DNA from: DASYHS01 sp035998295
GTDB taxonomy: Bacteria > Pseudomonadota > Alphaproteobacteria > Azospirillales > Azospirillaceae
Assembly (NCBI RefSeq): GCF_035998295.1
Contig: NZ_DASYHS010000135.1
Coordinates: 1 to 55,362 of the forward strand
Direction of reading: 5' to 3'
DNA: 55,362 nt
The position numbers and the translations under genes are program-made. Under the pieces are notes generated by a model. The model did not search any database, was not told the DNA's origin, and worked only from the letters and a program-made list of their open reading frames with translations. Positions 41,231-47,901 of this stretch are shown here, one piece after another (the stretch's first letter is position 1; every line of letters begins with the position of its first letter).

Positions 41231-42214
41231 ATGACGCGGTCGCAGTGCCCGGTATGCGACTCGACCACGGGGTTCGACCGCCACGAAGCGTCGGAGACGG
41301 TGAGCGTCCGCGGCGAGGACTTCGAGGTGCGCTCGACGGCCTGGCGGTGCCGGGGCTGCGGCGAAGTCCTGGACGGGGAGGACGATCCCCTGGAACTCGC
41401 CTACGACCGGTACAGGGATGGTCACGGCATTCCCCGGGCGGCCGCGATCCGGCGGCGCCGCGAAGCGCTGGGCCTGACCCAGAAGGAGCTGGGCGACCTT
41501 CTCGGCTGGGGCAGCGTGACGCTCAGCCGCTACGAGAACGGCGCCCTTCCGAGCGAGGCGCACGGTCGGGCCCTGGCCCGGATGATGAGCGCGGCCGGCG
41601 TCGCCGACGCCATGGACGCCGCCCAGGACGCCGTTCCCGCCGAGAAGCGGCAGGCGCTCATGGACATGATCCACGACGACCTCGTCGCCGAAAGGGCCCG
41701 CAAGATGCTGGAGGCGGTGGCCGGCGGGTTTCCCGCGGGCATCGCTACCGGCCTGCGCGCCTTCTCGTCGGACAGGGCCGTAGCCGCGATGGTCGCCCTC
41801 ACCGAAGGCGGTGAGTTCAAGACCAAGCTGAACAAGCTCCTGTTCTACGCGGACTTCAAGGCGTTCAAGGAACTCGGCACCTCCATCACCGGCATGAGGT
41901 ATGCGCGGCTGGACTACGGGCCGGTCCCCAACAACTACAAGGACGTCCTCTCTTCCATGGAGATCATGGGCGTGATCTCCTGCGAGCCGCGAGAGGCCGG
42001 CTCGGTCGGCGGAGAGGTCGTGAAGCCCGCGCGCGCCGCCGATCCGTCCGTCCTGAGCGCCGGGGAGCGAGAGGTCATCCGGCAGGTCAAGGCCCGCTTC
42101 CGCGGCATGTCCGCCACCGAGATAGCGGCATTCTCGCACCGGGAGCGCGCCTGGAAGGAAGTCCCCAATTCCGGGCTCATCTCCTACGCCTACGCGCAGG
42201 ACCTGCTGATCTGA
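41231..42214 (+). CDS. Fused zinc-finger/HTH/Panacea (SocA) antitoxin
   Basis: A 327-residue protein with three parts. Residues 1-50 hold a YgiT/MqsA-type zinc knuckle (C6, C9, C40, C43). Residues ~70-120 form an Xre HTH (AAIRRRREALGLTQKELGDLL and SVTLSRYENG). After a helical linker, residues ~195-310 match the Panacea/SocA (DUF4065) domain: FKTKLNKLLFYADFKAFKEL, then MRYARLDYGPVPNNYKDVLS. Panacea domains neutralise many unrelated toxins. The protein replaces the 131-residue MqsA normally paired with MqsR. GAGGAG precedes the ATG. Autorepression via the HTH is likely. Confidence 0.88.
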   Translation: MTRSQCPVCDSTTGFDRHEASETVSVRGEDFEVRSTAWRCRGCGEVLDGEDDPLELAYDRYRDGHGIPRAAAIRRRREALGLTQKELGDLLGWGSVTLSRYENGALPSEAHGRALARMMSAAGVADAMDAAQDAVPAEKRQALMDMIHDDLVAERARKMLEAVAGGFPAGIATGLRAFSSDRAVAAMVALTEGGEFKTKLNKLLFYADFKAFKELGTSITGMRYARLDYGPVPNNYKDVLSSMEIMGVISCEPREAGSVGGEVVKPARAADPSVLSAGEREVIRQVKARFRGMSATEIAAFSHRERAWKEVPNSGLISYAYAQDLLI

Positions 42215-42252
42215 ACCGTCGGTCCGTTCCCGGTTCCGGGGCCGGTCCGGGC

Positions 42253-42295
42253 TTGACGCAGATCAATGCCGGCCCGTCCGGCCCGGCGCCATAGT
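42253..42295 (+). promoter_or_regulatory. FNR/FixK-type promoter of ccoNOQP
   Basis: TTGAC-GCAG-ATCAA (42253-42266) matches the TTGAT-N4-ATCAA box of FNR/FixK activators in nine of ten positions. A -10 element CATAGT lies at 42290-42295, placing the box about 41.5 bases before a start near 42301, the standard class II geometry. It indicates oxygen-limited induction of the oxidase. Confidence 0.85.
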
Positions 42296-42348
42296 CGCCC
42301 CGTTCGGCGAGGGTGCGTGCCCGCCCCCGAGCCTCGGGGAGACACACA

Positions 42349-43851
42349 ATGACAGCAGCGACCCTGACCCTCGGCGAGGCCGCGGGTAGCGTGCGGCCGG
42401 CCGGCGAGGCCGTCGCCTATGACGAGCGGATCGTCCGCCAGTTCGCGATCGCCACCGTGTTCTGGGGCGTCGTCGGCTTCGCCGCCGGCGTCCTGATCGC
42501 GTTCCAGCTCGCCTTTCCGGCCCTGAACCTCGGCCTGGAATGGACGAGCTTCGGCCGGCTGCGGCCGCTCCACACCTCGGCCGTGGTCTTCGCCTTCGGC
42601 GGCTGCGCGCTGCTGGGCACGTCCCTCTACGTCGTGCAGCGCACCTGCCGCGCGCCGCTGTGGGGCGGCCCGGCGCTGGCGCAGTTCGTGTTCTGGGGCT
42701 ACCAGTTCTTCATCGTGCTGGCGGCCAGCGGCTACGTGCTGGGCGTGACCCAGGGCAAGGAATACGCCGAGCCGGAATGGTACGTCGACCTGTGGCTGAC
42801 CGTCGTCTGGGTCGCCTATCTGCTGGTCTATGTCGGCACGATCATCCGCCGCCGCGAGCCGCACATCTACGTCGCGAACTGGTTCTACCTCGCCTTCATC
42901 GTGACGATCGCGCTGCTGCACATCGTCAACAACCTGAACGTCCCGGTGTCGGTCTTCGGCACGGCGAGCTACCCGCTGTTCGGCGGCGTCCAGGGCGCGA
43001 TGGTGCAGTGGTGGTACGGGCACAACGCCGTCGGCTTCTTCCTGACCGCCGGCTTCCTGGGCATGATGTACTACTTCGTGCCCAAGCGCGCCGGGCGGCC
43101 GGTCTATTCCTACCGGCTCTCGATCATCCATTTCTGGGCGCTGATCTTCCTCTACATCTGGGCCGGCCCGCACCACCTCCACTACACCGCGCTGCCGGAC
43201 TGGGCGCAGACGCTGGGCATGACCTTCTCGGTGATGCTGTGGATGCCGTCGTGGGGCGGGATGATCAACGGGCTCATGACCCTGTCGGGGGCCTGGGACA
43301 AGCTGCGCACCGACCCCGTGCTGCGCTTCCTCGTCACCTCGGTCGCCTTCTACGGCATGAGCACCTTCGAAGGCCCGCTGATGTCGGTGAAGGCCGTGAA
43401 CGCGCTGTCCCACTACACCGACTGGACGATCGGGCACGTCCATTCCGGCGCGCTCGGCTGGGTCGCCTTCGTCAGCTTCGGCGCGATGTACCACCTGTTC
43501 CCGGTGCTCTGGAAGCGCGAGCGGCTCTACTCGCTGCGCCTCGTCAACCTGCACTTCTGGATCTCGACGATCGGCATCGTCCTCTACATCACCTCGATGT
43601 GGGTCTCCGGGATCATGCAGGGGCTGATGTGGCGCGCCTACGACGAGCTGGGCTTCCTGCAGTACTCCTTCGTCGAGACGGTGGCCGCGATGCATCCCTT
43701 CTACGTGATCCGGGCGACGGGCGGCGTGCTGTTCCTCGCCGGCTCCCTGGTCATGGTCTACAACCTGTGGCGGACGGTCCGGGGCGACGTGCGCGTCGAG
43801 AAGCCCTACGCCCCGATGCCGATGCCCGCGGCCGCCGCGGCGGCCCGCTGA
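42349..43851 (+). CDS. ccoN: cbb3-type cytochrome c oxidase subunit I
   Basis: A 500-residue catalytic subunit with twelve membrane helices that carries heme b, heme b3 and CuB. Ligand-bearing segments are RPLHTSAVVFAFGG (low-spin heme), WWYGHNAVGFFLTAGF (CuB histidine and cross-linked tyrosine region), FLYIWAGPHHLHYTALPDW (CuB histidine pair) and HYTDWTIGHVHSGALGW (heme b3/b). It reduces O2 to water at high affinity. The ATG at 42349 follows GGGGAGA. First gene of the ccoNOQP operon. Confidence 0.97.
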   Translation: MTAATLTLGEAAGSVRPAGEAVAYDERIVRQFAIATVFWGVVGFAAGVLIAFQLAFPALNLGLEWTSFGRLRPLHTSAVVFAFGGCALLGTSLYVVQRTCRAPLWGGPALAQFVFWGYQFFIVLAASGYVLGVTQGKEYAEPEWYVDLWLTVVWVAYLLVYVGTIIRRREPHIYVANWFYLAFIVTIALLHIVNNLNVPVSVFGTASYPLFGGVQGAMVQWWYGHNAVGFFLTAGFLGMMYYFVPKRAGRPVYSYRLSIIHFWALIFLYIWAGPHHLHYTALPDWAQTLGMTFSVMLWMPSWGGMINGLMTLSGAWDKLRTDPVLRFLVTSVAFYGMSTFEGPLMSVKAVNALSHYTDWTIGHVHSGALGWVAFVSFGAMYHLFPVLWKRERLYSLRLVNLHFWISTIGIVLYITSMWVSGIMQGLMWRAYDELGFLQYSFVETVAAMHPFYVIRATGGVLFLAGSLVMVYNLWRTVRGDVRVEKPYAPMPMPAAAAAAR

Positions 43852-43876
43852 GCGCCGGGCAGTGGAGAGACATCCC

Positions 43877-44626
43877 ATGGCGAACCACCCCGAGACCGGC
43901 CCCGCTCCCACCGGGCACGCCCGGATCGAGCGCAACGTGCTGCTGATGATGGTCCTGGTCCTGGTGACCGTGTCCATCGGCGGCCTGGTCCAGATCATCC
44001 CGCTGTTCACGATCGAGAGCACGATCGAGCGGGTCGAGGGCATGCGTCCCTACACCCCGCTGGAGCAGATGGGCCGCAACATCTACGTCCGCGAGGGCTG
44101 CTACAACTGCCACAGCCAGCAGGTGCGGCCGTTCCGCGACGAGGTCGAGCGCTACGGCCATTACAGCCTCGCGGCCGAGAGCATGTTCGACCATCCCTTC
44201 CAGTGGAGCTCCAAGCGCACCGGCCCCGACCTGGCGCGCGTCGGCGGCAAGTACTCGAACGAGTGGCACGTCGCCCATCTGGCCGAGCCACGCGCCCTCG
44301 TGCCCGAGACGGTGATGCCCGCGTATCCCTTCCTCGACCGGCCGCTCGACTACGACGACGTCGCGGCGCATCTGACGGCGCTGCGCCGGGCGGGCGTGCC
44401 CTACACCGACGACATGGTCGCCAACGCCGCCGCCGACCTGGAGGCCCAGGCCAGCCCGGACGCCGACCCGTCCGGCGTCGCCGCGCGCTACCCCAAGGCC
44501 CTGGTCGGGGACTTCGACGGCGACCCGTCCCGGGTCACGGAGATGGACGCGCTGGTGGCCTATCTCCAGATGCTCGGCACGCTGGTCGACTTCACCAGGC
44601 ACCAGCCGTCCGACCTGCGGCAGTAG
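43877..44626 (+). CDS. ccoO: cbb3-type cytochrome c oxidase subunit II
   Basis: A 249-residue mono-heme c subunit anchored by one N-terminal helix (VLLMMVLVLVTVSIGGLVQ). The heme motif is CYNCH in YVREGCYNCHSQQVRPF, and the axial methionine is probably in ETVMPAYPFL. It passes electrons from CcoP to CcoN. ATG 43877 is used; GTG 43862 in frame adds five residues. It lies 25 bases after ccoN. Confidence 0.97.
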   Translation: MANHPETGPAPTGHARIERNVLLMMVLVLVTVSIGGLVQIIPLFTIESTIERVEGMRPYTPLEQMGRNIYVREGCYNCHSQQVRPFRDEVERYGHYSLAAESMFDHPFQWSSKRTGPDLARVGGKYSNEWHVAHLAEPRALVPETVMPAYPFLDRPLDYDDVAAHLTALRRAGVPYTDDMVANAAADLEAQASPDADPSGVAARYPKALVGDFDGDPSRVTEMDALVAYLQMLGTLVDFTRHQPSDLRQ

Positions 44627-44635
44627 GAGGGGGAA

Positions 44636-44800
44636 ATGGATCTCCAGGAAGTCCTAGGTTTCCTGCGCTCGTTCTGGGTCGTCTGGATGGTGCTGCTGTT
44701 CGCCGGCGTCCTCGCCTACGCGCTGTGGCCCAGGAACAAGGCCAAGTTCGACGCCGCATCCCGCATCCCGTTGCGCGACGGCGACGGTCACGAGAGGTAA
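44636..44800 (+). CDS. ccoQ: cbb3-type oxidase small subunit
   Basis: A 54-residue single-span protein (MDLQEVLGFLRSF, then hydrophobic WVVWMVLLFAGVLAYALWP, then a basic NKAKFDAASRIPLRDGD tail). CcoQ stabilises the interaction of CcoP with the core complex. It lies between ccoO and ccoP with GGAGGGGG before the ATG and 4 bases to ccoP. Confidence 0.93.
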   Translation: MDLQEVLGFLRSFWVVWMVLLFAGVLAYALWPRNKAKFDAASRIPLRDGDGHER

Positions 44801-44804
44801 GGCC

Positions 44805-45731
44805 ATGCCGACCAAGATCGAGAAGGACGCCGTCTCCGGCGTCGGCAGCACGAGGGACGCCGTCTCCGGCGCCACGAAGGACGCCGTCACCGGCGTCGGC
44901 ACCACCGGGCACGAATGGGACGGCATCGAGGAGCTGAACAACCCGCTGCCGAAGTGGTGGCTCTACGTCTTCTACGCCACCATCGTGTGGTCGATCGGCT
45001 ACTGGGTCCTCTACCCGGCCTGGCCGACCGGCAGCGGCTACACCGCGGGCCTGCTCGGCTACGACCAGCGCCAGGTGCTGGCCGGCGACGTCGCTGCCGC
45101 GCGCGAGGCCCAGGCCGGCCTGCGCGCCCGCATCCAGGAGGCCTCCCTCGACGAGATCGAGGGCGACGCCGACCTGCTGAACTTCGCGATCACCGGCGGC
45201 CGCTTCGCCTTCGCGGAGAACTGCGCGGGCTGCCACGGCGCCGGCGGCGCCGGGGCCGAGGGCTACCCGGCGCTGGCCGACGACGACTGGCTGTGGGGCG
45301 GCACGGTTGACGACATCGCCCTGACGATCGCCCACGGCATCCGCTCGGGCACCGACGAGGCGCGCTTCTCGCAGATGCCGCGCTTCGGGGCCGACGGCAT
45401 CCTCGACCGGGCCCAGATCTCCGCGGTCGCCGACCACGTGCTGTCCCTCTCGGCCCCCTCGGCCGCGACCGGCGGCGATGCGCCCGGTGCTGCGATCTAC
45501 GCCGAGAACTGCGCCGCCTGCCACGGCGACGCGGGCGAGGGATCGCGCGAGATGGGCGCGCCCCGCTTCGACGACCTGATCTGGCTCTACGGCGGCGACA
45601 AGGCGGCGGTGGTCGAGAGCATCTCCAACGCCCGTTTCGGCGTGATGCCGGCCTGGGCGCAGCGCCTCGACCCGGTGACGATCAAGCAGCTCTCGGTCTA
45701 CGTCCACACGCTGGGCGGCGGCGAGCGGTAG
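44805..45731 (+). CDS. ccoP: cbb3-type cytochrome c oxidase subunit III (diheme)
   Basis: A 308-residue subunit with one helix (WWLYVFYATIVWSIGYWVLYP in pieces, residues ~50-72) and two c-type heme domains (CAGCH near residue 141, CAACH near residue 234, each with a later methionine). It accepts electrons from soluble cytochrome c. The cytosolic N terminus is unusual: the KDAV(S/T)G motif that normally occurs once before TGHEWDGIEELNNPLP is here three times through a DNA repeat. Confidence 0.97.
   Translation: MPTKIEKDAVSGVGSTRDAVSGATKDAVTGVGTTGHEWDGIEELNNPLPKWWLYVFYATIVWSIGYWVLYPAWPTGSGYTAGLLGYDQRQVLAGDVAAAREAQAGLRARIQEASLDEIEGDADLLNFAITGGRFAFAENCAGCHGAGGAGAEGYPALADDDWLWGGTVDDIALTIAHGIRSGTDEARFSQMPRFGADGILDRAQISAVADHVLSLSAPSAATGGDAPGAAIYAENCAACHGDAGEGSREMGAPRFDDLIWLYGGDKAAVVESISNARFGVMPAWAQRLDPVTIKQLSVYVHTLGGGER
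44823..44906. repeat. Triplicated segment in the ccoP N terminus
   Basis: Three in-frame units of 30, 24 and 30 bases each start with (A)AGGACGCCGTC(T/A)CCGGCG and encode KDAVSGVGST, RDAVSGAT and KDAVTGVGTT. The middle one lacks six bases. Confidence 0.9.
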
Positions 45732-45745
45732 GCGGGCTCGATCTG

Positions 45746-45783
45746 GCGCGCCCCTTGATCCAGCGCCCCTTGATCTAGCGCAA
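45746..45783. repeat. 15-bp tandem repeat with a degenerate FNR-like box
   Basis: GCGCCCCTTGATC occurs at 45748 and 45763 (15-base period). The second TTGAT is followed, after CTAG, by CGCAA, giving a weak FNR-like dyad (45770-45783) before the terminator. Whether it drives ccoG is unclear. Confidence 0.55.
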
Positions 45784-45788
45784 TGCGC

Positions 45789-45833
45789 GGCTGCGGCCGG
45801 CGGGACATCCTCGTCCCGTCGGCCGCAGCCTTT
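45789..45833 (+). terminator. Intrinsic terminator between ccoP and ccoG
   Basis: A 17-bp stem (GGCTGCGGCCG then CGGGA on the left; TCCCG and CGGCCGCAGCC on the right, one G-T pair) closes an 8-base loop and is followed by TTT. It would end most ccoNOQP transcripts and lower expression of the assembly genes. Confidence 0.82.
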
Positions 45834-45870
45834 CGTGCGGCCGGTCCGCGGCATCGGGACCGAACCGGAC

Positions 45871-47331
45871 ATGACCACCGCCCAGACGACCATAGCCCAG
45901 ATGACTGCCACCCAGACGGAAGCCGGGGAGCGCCCCGGCAGGACCGCCCTGTTCAAGGCCCGCGACAAGGTCTACCCGAAGGCCGTGCAGGGCCGGTTCC
46001 GGCGGCTGAAATGGACGGCGCTGTTCGTCCTGCTCGCGATCTACTACGTCGTGCCCTGGCTGCGCTGGGACCGCGGGCCCGACGCCCCGGACCAGGCGGT
46101 GCTGATCGACATGGCCGGGCAGCGCGCCTACTTCTTCTTCATCGAGATCTGGCCGCAGGAGGTCTACTACCTGACCGGCCTGCTGGTGATGGCGGCCATC
46201 GGCCTGTTCCTCGTCACCTCGCTGGCCGGGCGGCTGTGGTGCGGCTACGCCTGCCCGCAGACGGTGTGGACCGACCTCTTCATGTGGGTCGAGCGCAGGA
46301 TCGAGGGCGACCGCTCCGCGCGCATCCGCCTCGATCGCAGCCCGATGTCCGCGCGCAAGGCCGCGCGCAAGCTGGCCAAGCACGCGGCCTGGCTGCTGAT
46401 CGCGCTGCTGACCGGCGGCTCCTGGGTGCTCTACTTCGGCGACGCGCCGACCCTGGTCGCGGACGCCGCCCGCTTCCAGCTCTCGGGCACGGTCGTCTTC
46501 TTCGTCGGCCTGTTCACGGCGACCACGTATCTGCTGGCCGGCTGGGCGCGCGAGCAGGTCTGCACCTACATGTGCCCCTGGCCGCGCATACAGGCCGCGA
46601 TGATCGACGAGGACAGCCTGATCGTGACCTATCAGGCCCATCGCGGCGAACCGCGCGGCGCCAAGCGCAAGGACCAGTCCTGGGATGCGCGCGGCGACTG
46701 CATCGACTGCGGGGAATGCGTCAAGGTCTGCCCGGTCGGCATCGACATCCGCGACGGCCAGCAGCTCGAATGCATCGGCTGCGGCCTGTGCATCGACGCC
46801 TGCGACACGATCATGGACCGCATCGGGCGGCCCGATGACCTGATCCGCTTCGACACCCTGGCCAACCAGGTCGCGCGCGCGGCGGGCCGGCCGCCCCGCG
46901 TCCGCCTGATGCGGCCGCGCACCGTCGTCTACGCCCTGCTGCTGCTGGTGGTGGCGGCGCTGATGGTGGGCATGCTGGTCCTGCGCCCGCGCCTGGAGAT
47001 CGGCGTGCTGCGCGACCGCGCGCCGCTCTACGTCACGCTCGCCGACGGCTCGGTGCGCAACGCCTACACGCTCAAGATCTCCAACATGACGCGCGAGGCC
47101 AGGACCTACGCGCTCGGCGCAGGCGGCGTGCCCGCGGGCGCGCTGGAGGTGGTCGGCGCCGACCCGTCGGCCCTGTCCGCCCGGCCCGACCGGGTGTCCA
47201 CATACCGCGTCTTCGTGACCGCGCCCGGCACCGGCCTGGCGCCCTCGACCCCGGTCGTGTTCGAGCTGCGCGACGCCCGCACGGGCGAGACCGCCCGCTA
47301 CGACGCCGTCTTCCTCGCACCCGCCGACTGA
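45871..47331 (+). CDS. ccoG: cbb3 oxidase assembly protein, polyferredoxin-like
   Basis: A 486-residue membrane iron-sulfur protein (FixG/RdxA) involved in reducing copper for the CuB site. Several helices are visible (LFVLLAIYYVVPWL onward). WCGYACPQTVWTDLFMWVERR and VCTYMCPWPRIQAAM are the membrane cysteine motifs; two [4Fe-4S] clusters follow: CIDCGECVKVCPVGID and CIGCGLCIDACDTIMD. A C-terminal immunoglobulin-like domain ends the protein. ATG 45871 has only a weak ribosome site; GTG 45835 in frame falls at the edge of the terminator. Confidence 0.95.
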   Translation: MTTAQTTIAQMTATQTEAGERPGRTALFKARDKVYPKAVQGRFRRLKWTALFVLLAIYYVVPWLRWDRGPDAPDQAVLIDMAGQRAYFFFIEIWPQEVYYLTGLLVMAAIGLFLVTSLAGRLWCGYACPQTVWTDLFMWVERRIEGDRSARIRLDRSPMSARKAARKLAKHAAWLLIALLTGGSWVLYFGDAPTLVADAARFQLSGTVVFFVGLFTATTYLLAGWAREQVCTYMCPWPRIQAAMIDEDSLIVTYQAHRGEPRGAKRKDQSWDARGDCIDCGECVKVCPVGIDIRDGQQLECIGCGLCIDACDTIMDRIGRPDDLIRFDTLANQVARAAGRPPRVRLMRPRTVVYALLLLVVAALMVGMLVLRPRLEIGVLRDRAPLYVTLADGSVRNAYTLKISNMTREARTYALGAGGVPAGALEVVGADPSALSARPDRVSTYRVFVTAPGTGLAPSTPVVFELRDARTGETARYDAVFLAPAD

Positions 47332-47355
47332 CGATACCGAGCAGGGACCCCGCCC

Positions 47356-47901
47356 ATGACCATCACCACCTCCTCCTTCCCCGCACGCCCCTTCGCGCGC
47401 CGGGGCTCCTGGATACCCTGGGTCTTCGTCGCGATGTTCGCGGTGGTGCTGCTCGCCAACACCGCCATGGTCTACGTCGCCGCCTCGACCTGGACCGGCC
47501 TGGAGACGCGCGAGCACTACCGCAAGGGCCTGGAATACAACGCCGCCCTCGAGGCCGAGCGCGCGCAGGCCGCGCGCGGCTGGCAGGTCGCGGTCGACGC
47601 CCGCGCGGCCGGCGGCACCGCCCTGCTGCGGGTCGAGCTGAAGGACCGCGACGGCCGCGCGCTCGACGGTGCCGAGGTGACGGCGCTGCTGATCCGCCCG
47701 ACCTCGGACGGGCACGACTTCGCCGTGGCGCTCGACGCGGCCGCGGCCGGCGTCTACGCCGCCGAGGCTACGATGCCGCTCCCCGGCCAGTGGGACCTGC
47801 GGATCGAGGCCCGCCATCCCGCCGGCGACTGGCAGTCGATCCGGCGCATCGTGGTGCAGCCGTGGGAGCAGCCGTCGGACCAGCCGGGGAGCCGGCCGTG
47901 A
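47356..47901 (+). CDS. ccoH: cbb3 oxidase assembly protein FixH
   Basis: A 181-residue protein with a single N-terminal membrane helix (WIPWVFVAMFAVVLLANTAMV region) and a periplasmic domain containing the FixH signature TGLETREHYRKGLEYN. Required for assembly or stability of the oxidase. It lies 24 bases after ccoG, and its stop overlaps the ccoI start as GTGA. Confidence 0.93.
   Translation: MTITTSSFPARPFARRGSWIPWVFVAMFAVVLLANTAMVYVAASTWTGLETREHYRKGLEYNAALEAERAQAARGWQVAVDARAAGGTALLRVELKDRDGRALDGAEVTALLIRPTSDGHDFAVALDAAAAGVYAAEATMPLPGQWDLRIEARHPAGDWQSIRRIVVQPWEQPSDQPGSRP

Noticed and set aside
45770..45783. Genuine FNR box for ccoG
   Set aside because: TTGAT-CTAG-CGCAA matches only seven of ten positions, and the following terminator would block a promoter placed there, so it is listed only as a weak possibility.
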